Below are positions 32,316 through 39,537 of a stretch of DNA of 64,000 bases, piece by piece (position 1 is the first letter of the stretch; every line of letters starts with the position of its first letter). Position numbers and translations under genes: made by a program. Source of the stretch: Lineus longissimus (Eukaryota > Nemertea > Pilidiophora > Heteronemertea > Lineidae); the NCBI RefSeq assembly GCF_910592395.1, contig NC_088323.1, forward strand, positions 12,449,501-12,513,500, given 5' to 3'. The notes under the pieces are model-generated. The model worked only from the letters and a program-made list of their open reading frames with translations. It was not told the DNA's origin and did no database searches.

Positions 32316-33533
32316 ATGGACATGTCCTACGGTAAATACTTAGATCCTTATCGAACAAATAAAGAATCGAGAGGCTTAAAAGCCAAAAGAAATGTTGAGG
32401 TCATTACACATAATCCTAATTCTGTGAATCCGGGGGAAACACTTTATGTGAAGATTCCGAAGCTTGAAAAAGGACAAGTGATTGTCCCTGAAAGCATGAA
32501 ACTCACGTTTAAACTTTCTACCACATCAAAAGCAAGTAATGCAGCCAATGCTACACCTGCTACATTTGTGGCTAATGTTGGTAGAAATATTGTTGAAAGA
32601 ATCACCACAAGCTTGGGCGGTAAATCCATGAGTGAGGTGAATAAAGCCTTTATCTACAACACCTTCAAGGACTTTTGGCTCACTGAGAAACAGCGAAAGA
32701 ATCGAGTACAACAAGGAATTGTGAAAGATCAGCGAAAAGATGGCATTAAAACAGCTTTTGAGGATCGTTACTGCATTCCTATTGAATCAGAACTATTTGA
32801 TACACATGCGCCCTTTTACCCAGCAGCTATTTTGGAATCCATTGAGTATCACATCAAATTCAATTATGCAAAGTATGTTGTCGCTGGAACTGCAACCTCA
32901 AAGACATATGCTGTGACGGATATACAGCTCGAATATGAAACAGTCGTCTCTGATGTCCTGGCTGAAACCATTGAATCTGTGTATAACTCTGAGATGAGAT
33001 GGATGTTTGAAGACGTGCATCTTTTGAGGACAGAGTCAATTGGAAAGAATAAACAAATGAATATCAATGTAGATGTCAATCGTGCTTCTACAAAAGGCAT
33101 CCTAATATTTTTCCAGAAAAATTTCTGTGAGTATGATGCCGAAAATACAAGTTTTCAAAATCCAGACATCACTAATGTGAGCATTACTTCAGAAGGAATT
33201 TTGCACTGTATATTCAAGTCGGGATTGAAAGCCTATAATCAATTTGACGAAGTCAAACGACTTTATATGTCAGAAGACCTTAAGCACACTGAAGACTGTA
33301 TGATGGATGTCGAAAAATTCTACGACAAACATAAATATGCACTGTGGATTGATCTGAGAAGTACAGAAGATAACACTGTGCATGGATCAGGAACAGCCAT
33401 GAGCAATATCAAACATGGTTTACAACTTGAACTTACCAGAAGTTCTGACACAGAATATGATATGCTAGTCTTTATTGTAGCAGATGGACTAGTAGGACTT
33501 GAGAATAAGAAAGTGAAGGGCATTGTACACTAG
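32316..33533 (+). CDS. Polinton major capsid protein candidate (double jelly-roll), 405 aa
   Basis: By family knowledge, the Polinton hexon-like capsid protein. The stretch NPNSVNPGETLYVKIPKLEKGQ, cited in part, leading to VIVPESMKLTFKL at about residues 34-60 and the GRNIVERITTSLGGK block (about 88-102) match the N-terminal half pattern I associate with Polinton PY/adintovirus hexon proteins. KYALWIDLRS followed by HGSG near residues 345-365 is also typical. It is on the short side for the family. Alternating hydrophobic beta-strand pattern, no membrane segment. Frame intact, start AATAAATG. Identification is by remembered pattern; structure prediction would settle it. Confidence 0.78.
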   Translation: MDMSYGKYLDPYRTNKESRGLKAKRNVEVITHNPNSVNPGETLYVKIPKLEKGQVIVPESMKLTFKLSTTSKASNAANATPATFVANVGRNIVERITTSLGGKSMSEVNKAFIYNTFKDFWLTEKQRKNRVQQGIVKDQRKDGIKTAFEDRYCIPIESELFDTHAPFYPAAILESIEYHIKFNYAKYVVAGTATSKTYAVTDIQLEYETVVSDVLAETIESVYNSEMRWMFEDVHLLRTESIGKNKQMNINVDVNRASTKGILIFFQKNFCEYDAENTSFQNPDITNVSITSEGILHCIFKSGLKAYNQFDEVKRLYMSEDLKHTEDCMMDVEKFYDKHKYALWIDLRSTEDNTVHGSGTAMSNIKHGLQLELTRSSDTEYDMLVFIVADGLVGLENKKVKGIVH

Positions 33534-33682
33534 CACTTACCAGTGTAGCAGCGAGCGGAGCGAGCGTTGACACAAAAATATTCCGCATGTGCTGACTTTC
33601 TTTCCTCATTCTCCAAATTTGTAGACCGAGTTTGTGCTTCTTCCACACAAGCGCTCATCACTAGCGCTTGTTGTTAAAATAA
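33534..33682. other. Intergenic: micro-repeat plus 70-bp repeat copy 2
   Basis: It holds a GCGAGCGGAGCGAGCG micro-repeat at about 33551-33566, the second copy of the 70-bp internal repeat (33574-33643) and a short AGCGCTCATCACTAGCGCT imperfect inverted repeat just before the ATPase start. Confidence 0.8.
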
Positions 33683-34297
33683 ATGGGAGAATTTTATTGT
33701 GATGTACCTTTCAACATGCTAGTTGTAGGAATGACTGATTGTGGCAAGTCATATTTTATACTTGACTTACTAGAACAAGAATTTCAAAAGAAATTCGATG
33801 ACATCGTGATATTTTGTCCAACGATTGACATGAACAAAACTTATCAAGATAGAACATGGATTACACAAGACAAAAATATACACATTTACCCATCTAAGTT
33901 AGTGTTAAGCGATTTAAATGCATGCTTAGAAGATGCCGTTAATGTGTTAAAAAGTCAAGATCATCAATCACTATTTATCATTGATGATTGTGCTAATTTG
34001 TGGTAAGCAAAGAATAAATGCACTAAATTAACTGAACTAGCTTTCTCAGGGCGACACTTTGGCATTTCTGTATGGCTTTTAACTCAAAAATATAATGCAG
34101 TCGTAAAAGACTTCCGTGAAAATTGTAAACATATGGTCATACATACGTTGAATGATCAATGTTCTCTGGATCAAGTGTTTAAAGAAAATCGCTGTATTCC
34201 TAATAGTGAAAAGGAAACAGTGCTTGCACAGGTTGATGCAGGTAAACGACTTATACTGCGCAGAAAGATTCCATTTGAGTACTTGCTGTGTTCGTAA
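33683..34297 (+). pseudogene. Genome-packaging ATPase (FtsK/HerA-type), in-frame stop
   Basis: It powers DNA packaging into capsids in the adenovirus/Polinton/virophage lineage. Walker A GMTDCGKS lies at residues 16-23. Walker B SLFIIDDC has acids D101 and D102. A TAA at 34004-34006 (codon 108), five codons after the second Walker B aspartate, stops the frame. The same frame then remains open to 34297 with the expected sensor-like region (SGRH, a following hydrophobic strand ending LLTQ). A single nonsense change, not a frameshift, therefore separates the two parts. Start AATAAATG. The Walker B half is intact but the truncated product would lack the sensor and arginine-finger part. Read-through or a recoded stop cannot be excluded. 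Confidence 0.9.
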
Positions 34298-34336
34298 ATG
34301 TAGCGCAGCGAGAGTAAAAATTTTGTAATATAATAA

Positions 34337-34795
34337 ATGGAGACAAGCGTAGACGTGTATGTTGACAACCCGTGTGATTCTGTGACGGAGATGCGTTCAG
34401 AACTTTTAGCACATTATCAAAGCGGACTTTTAACAAAATTAGGCATGAAAGCGAGTGAAGCGACTATTAAAAAGGCAAGTGGGAAAAACCTTGAAAAAAT
34501 GTTCAATGAATATCAAGCGCGCTATAATACACAGATTGCAGACGATTTAGTATCTAATTTGCTATTTGGATATACGCAAGCTGTGAGAGTGATGTTCCCA
34601 AATTTAGACCAGAAAAAACTACATGCCAAATTAAATGACAATGTTATCATCAACAATGAAATAAAGAAACAACTGGGTCAATATATGAATCCTACACTTT
34701 TAGCTGCAGGTACAATTGTAGCAAATACCGCAGAAACTGCATTGGAAGCACCTGCGAGAAGTATAGCAGCGAGCGAAGCGAGCGAGTGTCAATAA
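34337..34795 (+). CDS. Uncharacterised Polinton protein, 152 aa
   Basis: Starts at AATAAATG. Predominantly helical composition. The central segment ADDLVSNLLFGYTQAVRVMFPNLDQKKLHAKL and TLLAAGTIVANTAET (a short hydrophobic helix) are the only notable parts. The last residues AASEASECQ come from a GCGAGCGAAGCGAGCG micro-repeat, so the C-terminus has been rewritten by repeat insertion. No family recognised. It sits between ATPase and the small membrane proteins, in the virion-gene half of the element. Confidence 0.6.
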   Translation: METSVDVYVDNPCDSVTEMRSELLAHYQSGLLTKLGMKASEATIKKASGKNLEKMFNEYQARYNTQIADDLVSNLLFGYTQAVRVMFPNLDQKKLHAKLNDNVIINNEIKKQLGQYMNPTLLAAGTIVANTAETALEAPARSIAASEASECQ

Positions 34796-34967
34796 TTTTA
34801 TAAGGTCTAACACACCCTATAAAAGTGTTGAAGCGATAGTCACTTTAATAATGACTTTAATAGTCGCTAATAGTCACTTTAATAATGACTTTAATAGTCG
34901 CTAATAGTCACTTTAATAATGACTTTAATAGTCGCTAATAGTCGTTAATATTTGTTCATATAAATAA
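34796..34967. repeat. Hairpin plus three 34-bp tandem repeats
   Basis: TTTTATA...TATAAAA (34796-34824) follows the stop of the preceding gene. Three perfect copies of a 34-bp unit start at 34836 (ATAGTCACTTTAATAATGAC, TTTAATAGTCGCTA), ending 34937, with a partial fourth. The unit is internally symmetric (AGTCACTTTAATAATGACTT, then TAATAGTC). It lies just upstream of the TAAATG start at 34968 and may be a regulatory array. Confidence 0.85.
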
Positions 34968-35285
34968 ATGACGGATGTACAAGGAGACACTAAAGAGATT
35001 ACAACAACGGAAGAAAAGCCAAAGAACCCTAAGAGAGTTGAATGGGGTAAGAAATTAGGCCAGTTGAATAAAGGAAAGAAGAAGCCTGTTCAACAAGACG
35101 TCACACAAGCTATGAACTACTATCCTTTAATTGTGGTAGGTGGTATTGGTGTAGCTGCATTTGTGTGGTATTACAGCTCAGCAGCAGCGAGCGGAGCGAG
35201 CATAAACTCATCAGGCAATGCAAAGCCTATTGTATATAAATCTAATGTAGACACTCAACGCGGTAATACAAAGCTAGAAATTTAA
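34968..35285 (+). CDS. Small Polinton membrane protein, 105 aa
   Basis: The N-terminal 45 residues are acidic then strongly basic (NPKRVEWGKKLGQLNKGKKK), followed by one membrane span (YYPLIVVGGIGVAAFVWYY, about 51-69). A Ser/Ala/Gly stretch is encoded by a micro-repeat insertion (about 35188-35203). The basic segment before the span suggests an N-in orientation and possible DNA or capsid contact. The start is TAAATAAATG. It resembles short one-span Polinton proteins with a KRVxxGKKL motif that I recall only vaguely. Confidence 0.65.
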   Translation: MTDVQGDTKEITTTEEKPKNPKRVEWGKKLGQLNKGKKKPVQQDVTQAMNYYPLIVVGGIGVAAFVWYYSSAAASGASINSSGNAKPIVYKSNVDTQRGNTKLEI

Positions 35286-35305
35286 TAATATTTTTTTATA
35301 TATAA

Positions 35306-35518
35306 ATGGGCACAGTGATCGATACGAAAAATATTGGAAACACAATTTACCACTCTGCAGTTTTAGCAGCACTTGTTGTTGGCTATGGAATGGCTGCTAA
35401 AAAGCTATTAAAGTCAAACATTGGAGATCCTAGTAAACCTGACCTAATGGAAGCTGTTAAGCTCACCGGTGCAGTGTCGCTTGCTATTATTACAAAAGGT
35501 TATCTTGAGAAAATATGA
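35306..35518 (+). CDS. Small two-span Polinton membrane protein, 70 aa
   Basis: Starts at TATATAAATG. Two hydrophobic helices: SAVLAALVVGYGMAAKKLL (about 17-35) and AVKLTGAVSLAIITKGYL (about 50-67), joined by SNIGDPSKPDLME. The GDP..PDLM linker between two short spans is a pattern I associate with small Polinton proteins. Function unknown; virion membrane or capsid-lining component is a guess. Confidence 0.6.
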   Translation: MGTVIDTKNIGNTIYHSAVLAALVVGYGMAAKKLLKSNIGDPSKPDLMEAVKLTGAVSLAIITKGYLEKI

Positions 35519-35564
35519 ATCTACCAAAGAACATCACTAATTAACTGAATTCCACCTATAATAA

Positions 35565-35960
35565 ATGGCCGGAATGATATTAACGACGATTTTTGGTGCT
35601 GTAGCTAATGCGACGGCTTTCGTTGGAGGTTCTGCTCTCTTTCATGCATTTGATAAACAGAATGCAGCAGTTGAACGTAAGCGACATGACCTAGCATTAG
35701 AAAAATTACAAAAACAATCTGCTACGTGGTCACAGAATAGAATTAAACATCTTGACTTCCTTGCAGAACAACGTCAGAAAAAACATCAAGCACAATCAGA
35801 CATGTTAGACATGAAAGACTCTATCCGCTATTATGACAGCATCCATCCTGAATCTACTTTAAACCATTTCTATACACCTAGTGAATCTCAGAAAAAGTAC
35901 GAACAAATGTACATTGCGGGCAGTGTCGTCGGGTCTGCGGTTTTATCAAAATTTCTTTAA
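35565..35960 (+). CDS. Polinton protein with N-terminal span and coiled coil, 131 aa
   Basis: ATAATAAATG start. A hydrophobic N-terminus (MILTTIFGAVANATAFVGGSALF) is followed by a long charged amphipathic helix (residues about 35-90, AVERKRHDLALEKLQKQSATW..., rich in R, K, Q, E), then MLDMKDSIRYYDS and a second short hydrophobic C-terminus (IAGSVVGSAVLSKFL). The layout, membrane anchor plus coiled coil, suggests a structural or membrane-remodelling role. Unnamed family; similar proteins recalled from other Polintons without certainty. Confidence 0.6.
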   Translation: MAGMILTTIFGAVANATAFVGGSALFHAFDKQNAAVERKRHDLALEKLQKQSATWSQNRIKHLDFLAEQRQKKHQAQSDMLDMKDSIRYYDSIHPESTLNHFYTPSESQKKYEQMYIAGSVVGSAVLSKFL

Positions 35961-35965
35961 AATAA

Positions 35966-36790
35966 ATGTGTGATGACGTGGTATTTGAGAATCCTGCCTA
36001 TGAAGAAGAGCCTGCATTTGTGGATGCGGAAGAAACCTTAAATCAACAAGGAGCGAATAATGAAATTCTTAGAGAAGTTTTGGAAGGAGGTGTACCATCG
36101 GTTTATTCTCCTACTGTTGATATACGTGAAGATGCCATTAATGAAAAGACTAAATTTTTAGACAAATTTATGGAAAAAAATAAATTAAAATTAAAGGCAG
36201 GGGAGTCTATGAACGACCTGCGTAACAGAATGACAATTAAGGGAAAGGATATATTTTTTCGCAATTTTGACAAGAGGAGCATTAGGCTAACAATGAATAA
36301 TAAAGAGCCTTATTTGGTTGGATCTGTAAAAGGAAGAACAGCAGATTTAATGACATTTTTTAGTGAAAATAAAGCGGGGGACACTCCAATACTTGAAAAT
36401 GAGGGGGAAACAACAGGCAGAAGACAATTGTTTCCAGCAGAAGGAGCAAGTTCTAGTACACCAATTCCTCTGGAACCTGAAGTTATTGTTACTTCTACTG
36501 ACTACAACCTTGTACAAGACACCAATCTTGTTACAAATGAATCAAAGTTTGTTGATGTTGAGATTAATGATGTCGATGACATCCAAGATGCTGCTTTGAA
36601 TTCAAACGAACTCATGAAAACAAAGAATTCTAAATTAGATGAGGTCATTGACTACTTCAGGCGTCAGTATAAAGCTATTAAAGAAAAATATAGTCGAGCA
36701 CGTGACAGAATAAAAGATAAAATTAACAGATTGAGACAAAGTGACGATATTGAAATGGAGCCTTTAATTGAGCATGAAAACAAAATTTAA
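35966..36790 (+). pseudogene. N-terminal half of frameshifted collagen-like membrane protein
   Basis: Starts at AAAATAAATG, six bases after the preceding stop. It encodes an acidic N-terminus (VFENPAYEEEPAF), a compact segment KLKLKAGESMNDLRNRMTIKG...YLVGSVKGR (about residues 72-127) and a basic helical part (KYSRARDRIKDKINRLRQ) ending MEPLIEHENKI-stop. The next frame is open from 36775 and continues seamlessly (acidic, then LTERSRGHFKQLAKNL). One indel near 36775-36790, next to the ACAAAATTTAA run, most simply explains two open frames of what was one protein of about 475 residues. Confidence 0.6.
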
Positions 36791-37395
36791 GAGAGATTGA
36801 TGAAGCAGAATCAGATGAAGTGACTAATTTGACTGAAAGAAGCAGGGGGCATTTTAAACAATTAGCTAAGAATTTACGGGATACAGTCAATGATGCAAAA
36901 GAATCCTTAGGTGACAGACTTAGCGCTTTGTTCAAATTGAAGGGCTTTAAACTTGCTACCATTGTTAGTGCAGTTATTTTAGCTTTATCTGCCATTGGTA
37001 CAAGTTTCGTGTATGGTATAGGCTCTTTAGTAAAACCAAGTGCACCTTCTAAGCCTGGTAAACCTGATACACCTGGAAGACCTGATACACCTAGTAAACC
37101 TATAGGACCTGGTAAACCTGATACACCTGGTCATCCTAATAAAATTACACAAGGTCTGATAAAATTTAAAAATTGGATACTTTCCTTAGGTTCAAAAGCT
37201 CTAGCAGCACTCCCTGGAATTCTAGGAACCATTGTATCCACTCTCTTGAAAGCAGCAGCAGGTGTAGTTGGTTTTTTAGCGGAGCATTTGATTATCGCAG
37301 TGGCTGTCACTATTCTTGTCATTGTTCAAGTATTGACAAACAATATAGGAAGCATTAAACATAGAGCAAATAAAATTTCTTCTAAAATAAAGTGA
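36791..37395 (+). pseudogene. C-terminal half of frameshifted collagen-like membrane protein
   Basis: There is no ATG near its 5' end, and a GTG at 36820 is unlikely in a eukaryote, which supports it being the continuation of 35966-36790. It contains an amphipathic helix (DTVNDAKESLGDRLSALF), a membrane span (LATIVSAVILALSAIGTSFVYGIG), then a proline/glycine repeat region (PGKPDTPGRPDTPSKPIGPG followed by two more PxxPG units) and two further hydrophobic segments (LPGILGTIVSTLLKAAAGVVG and LIIAVAVTILVIVQVL). The tail is basic (KHRANKISSKIK). Membrane remodelling or fusion-like role is conceivable but unsupported. The stop TGA overlaps the next start (TGATG). Confidence 0.6.
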
Positions 37396-37976
37396 TGTCA
37401 AGTATGAATCTACGCTTTCATGGTACAAAGAGACAATCATTAAAGACAAGTATTAATCAGTATAAAACTGTTCGTGTCGCACATGCTATTATTCCCACGA
37501 CTTATTTTAATATTTCGAGGTTTGAGAAGAATAACTATTTACAATTTGCAGAATCAGCCCCAGGTGATACATTTAGAAATGAAGGTACTGTGTATATTTC
37601 TGAAGGGCTTTATAGCATTGAGTCTTATATCAAAGCGATACAACGCGCGCTGGAGGAAGAAGGACATCAGAACAAAATGGCGATCACTTATTTGGAAAAC
37701 GAAGGTAAAATTGTGATAAAAGTGAAGTCACCATTTATTGTGTGGATCCATAAGGAATTACGCTCCTTATTGGGTGTTAGGTTGGAAGACGCGCGTGTTA
37801 TCAATGAAGTGAAAGAAGGAGACCCTTGTCAATTTTTACCCCATCAAGAATATCGTATTTGTTGTAATATTGTGGATTATAGACAAAATTTTTTAAATGG
37901 TGTTCCTTCTGATATTATTTCAACCTTTGTCGCGAAAGGGGGTAATTATGGAGATCTTGTGGAATATACACTGTAG
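37395..37976 (+). pseudogene. Minor capsid (penton) candidate, frameshifted near C-terminus
   Basis: The TGATG overlap sets the start at 37395; a second ATG follows at 37407. The N-terminus RFHGTKRQSLKTSINQYKTVRVAHAIIP, cited in part, and a beta-rich body with NYLQF, YSIESYIKAIQRALEE, ITYLENEGKIVIKV and LRSLLGV fit the single jelly-roll penton-type protein of Polintons. The frame stops at YTL (37976). The next frame carries VDIRDQDFSYVEIDV...EFKTPC up to 38088, which looks like the missing last about 38 residues. One indel at about 37965-37976 explains this. Family assignment is from remembered pattern, so moderate. Confidence 0.65.
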
Positions 37977-38088
37977 TTCATTACAAAAAGTCGATATTCG
38001 AGACCAGGATTTTAGTTATGTTGAAATTGATGTCAAAAATCAGCACAATGAACCCATTGAATTTAAAACCCCGTGTACCATAGATTAA
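37977..38088 (+). pseudogene. Displaced C-terminal part of penton candidate
   Basis: Continues the preceding gene in another frame: LQKVDIRDQDFSYVEIDVKN then EPIEFKTPCTID-stop. The alternating hydrophobic pattern is that of a last beta hairpin. Listed separately because the frame is shifted. Confidence 0.55.
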
Positions 38089-38100
38089 CGGTTAGAATAA

Positions 38101-38520
38101 ATGGATGACGTCGATGGTGTTGGGGTTGAAGAATTTAGACTTGAGAAAATTAAAGATAAAATTACTGAATTAGAGCTTAATATTGGGGAAAGAAAAAAAT
38201 TACATAACAGATATAAGAAAGCCAGTCAAATCTTGCATGGTTGTGAAATTGGAATGTATATCACCAGCATCACTGTGGCATCGATTGGTGCAGCGACTGT
38301 GATTGGAAATGTAGTAAGCATACCAATTTCCGCCATTTGTACTGTGTTAGGGTTGTCTGGAAAAATTGTAGTCCCTAAGTTAAGGAAAAAAGAGAAGAAA
38401 CATCTATATATTTTAACCAAGAAAAAAGCGTGCTTAAATAATGTCAATAATTTACTTTCAAGAGTCACTGACAATGGAACTATTTCTGCGAGTGAATTTG
38501 AGCTCATCATTACATCCTAG
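38101..38520 (+). CDS. Conserved Polinton membrane protein, 139 aa
   Basis: GAATAAATG start. An N-terminal coiled coil (RLEKIKDKITELELNIGERKKL, part) is followed by two glycine-containing hydrophobic helices (MYITSITVASIGAATVIGNVVSI and ISAICTVLGLSGKIVV, about 59-97), a basic KKEKKHLYILTKKKACL stretch and GTISASEFELI at the end. This layout (helix, GA-rich hydrophobic hairpin, KKxxKH, ISxxEF) is one I recall from Polinton/adintovirus-type proteins. Last rightward gene; it converges with the TIR gene across a hairpin. Confidence 0.68.
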   Translation: MDDVDGVGVEEFRLEKIKDKITELELNIGERKKLHNRYKKASQILHGCEIGMYITSITVASIGAATVIGNVVSIPISAICTVLGLSGKIVVPKLRKKEKKHLYILTKKKACLNNVNNLLSRVTDNGTISASEFELIITS

Positions 38521-38602
38521 TATCCGAAATGACATGATTTTCATCCGAGATAATCAGTTTGGGCTATTTTAGCGAGTCAGACAAAAGTAGTGTGGTTGTA
38601 AA

Positions 38603-38626
38603 TTTATAAGCTTAAGAGCTTATAAA
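38603..38626. terminator. Hairpin between convergent 139-aa gene and right TIR gene
   Basis: TTTATAAGCT-TAAG-AGCTTATAAA: a perfect 10-bp stem with a 4-base loop. It ends two bases from the stop of the TIR gene. Second AT-rich hairpin at a convergent junction in this element. Confidence 0.55.
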
Positions 38627-38627
38627 A

Positions 38628-38942
38628 TTATTCCACAAGGTCAAACCCGTAGTAATTCTTACCATTGTTTGACTCTTTCATACCTGTGGACCGTATATAC
38701 TGGTGGTCAGGTGTGATTTTTCGCTTAATGACACTCGTCGCCCACGCGGTGACATTGTCACATTTTGAATCTTCGAGGGAGAGTAACATTGACTCACCCA
38801 CTTTAGTTGTTAAATTTGTGATTGAGATGATTTTGTACCATGTGTTCAACGGGAGCTCTTTCCACTTTAGATAATTTGTTGACCTTGTGATACGTGATTC
38901 AAGTTCTGCGTTTGACGGAAAACTTACGAGCGGGGTGTGCAT
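38628..38942 (-). CDS. TIR-encoded small protein, right copy, intact, 104 aa
   Basis: Starts MHTPLVSFPSN at TATATAAATG on the minus strand; the whole gene lies in the TIR. The core KWKELPLNTWYKIISITNLTTKVGESMLLSLED, given here only as a pattern, has a beta-strand-rich look: short basic strand, P-L-x-x-W-Y-K-I, T-K-x-G-x-x-x-x-x-L-E-D. This resembles small OB-fold-like proteins seen in many arthropod and cnidarian mobile elements. A single-strand DNA-binding role for replication of protein-primed ends would fit, but is inference. The left copy is frameshifted, so this is the working copy. Confidence 0.65.
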   Translation of the reverse strand: MHTPLVSFPSNAELESRITRSTNYLKWKELPLNTWYKIISITNLTTKVGESMLLSLEDSKCDNVTAWATSVIKRKITPDHQYIRSTGMKESNNGKNYYGFDLVE

Positions 38943-39531
38943 TTATATACAGAATAAATTTTTTTTATTAAGTTATGTATTTTGTGTCCGTTGAAGAAGT
39001 TGTTCCGTTGAATAAGTTGTGAACTTTTGAAGGATTGAAGAATTGTAGAATTGTAGAATTGTTGTTCAGCGAGCGAAGCGAGCGTTTGAATGAAGCGAGC
39101 GAAGCGAGCGAATTGTAGGATTGTTGTTCAGCGAGCGAAGCGAGCGAAGTGTAAAATAGTTTGACTAGTGTTTGACTGTGAGTCTATTCTTCTAAATTGA
39201 ATAGGTGTTTTGACTGAAGAAGTTGTGTTTTTGACTGTGTTTGACTGTGAGTTAGGTCACCGAAATTGGGGAACGTGTTGACTGGTGTTTGACTGGGTAA
39301 AATGAAAAATATTGTTAAGTTGTTGACTGGTGTTTGACTGAAAGGAGTTGTGTGGTGTGTTGACTGGTGTTTGACTGAGTTTTGTTTGACTAGGATTAAA
39401 CTGAAAGGAAATGAAATAAGTGTTGACTGGTGTTTGACTAAAAGAAGTTATGTGATGTGTTGACTGGTGTTTGACTGAAAGGAAAGTCAGTCAAAACGTC
39501 AGTGAGTTAGAAACCCCACTTTTACCCTACT
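38628..39531 (-). repeat. Polinton right terminal inverted repeat
   Basis: Inverse copy of 24113-25000. Outer end CCCCACTTTTACCCTACT. Iterons (GTTGACTGGTGTTTGACTG) lie at about 39110-39480. Three GCGAGCGAAGCGAGCG micro-repeats lie at about 39069-39150, one more than in the left TIR. The last 16 bp of length difference is in this cluster and a duplicated TTGTTCCGTTGAA segment. Confidence 0.95.
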
Positions 39532-39537
39532 ATTATG
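39532..39537. repeat. Polinton target-site duplication, right
   Basis: ATTATG, followed by TTTTACCGATGTCCG, the continuation of the interrupted host repeat. Confidence 0.95.

Larger units (their letters stand above)
24113..39531 (+). mobile_element. Polinton/Maverick element, 15.4 kb
   Basis: It is bounded by inverted termini AGTAGGGTAAAAGTGGGG... / ...CCCCACTTTTACCCTACT, with a 6-bp target duplication outside. It holds the family hallmarks: protein-primed-type PolB, retroviral-type integrase, FtsK/HerA-type packaging ATPase, double jelly-roll capsid candidate and penton candidate, plus conserved small membrane proteins. The length and the AG...CT termini are typical. The element is AT-rich against its flanks and intronless. 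ATPase, collagen-like and penton genes are broken, while polymerase, integrase and major capsid frames are intact. No adenovirus-type cysteine protease was recognised. Confidence 0.97.

Noticed and set aside
36820-37395. Separate gene starting at GTG 36820
   Set aside because: GTG starts are not expected here, and the frame fits as a continuation of 35966-36790 after one indel.
24113-39531. Free adenovirus-like virus or bacterial phage contamination
   Set aside because: A 6-bp target duplication within a host repeat, TIRs and an integrase show an integrated Polinton.
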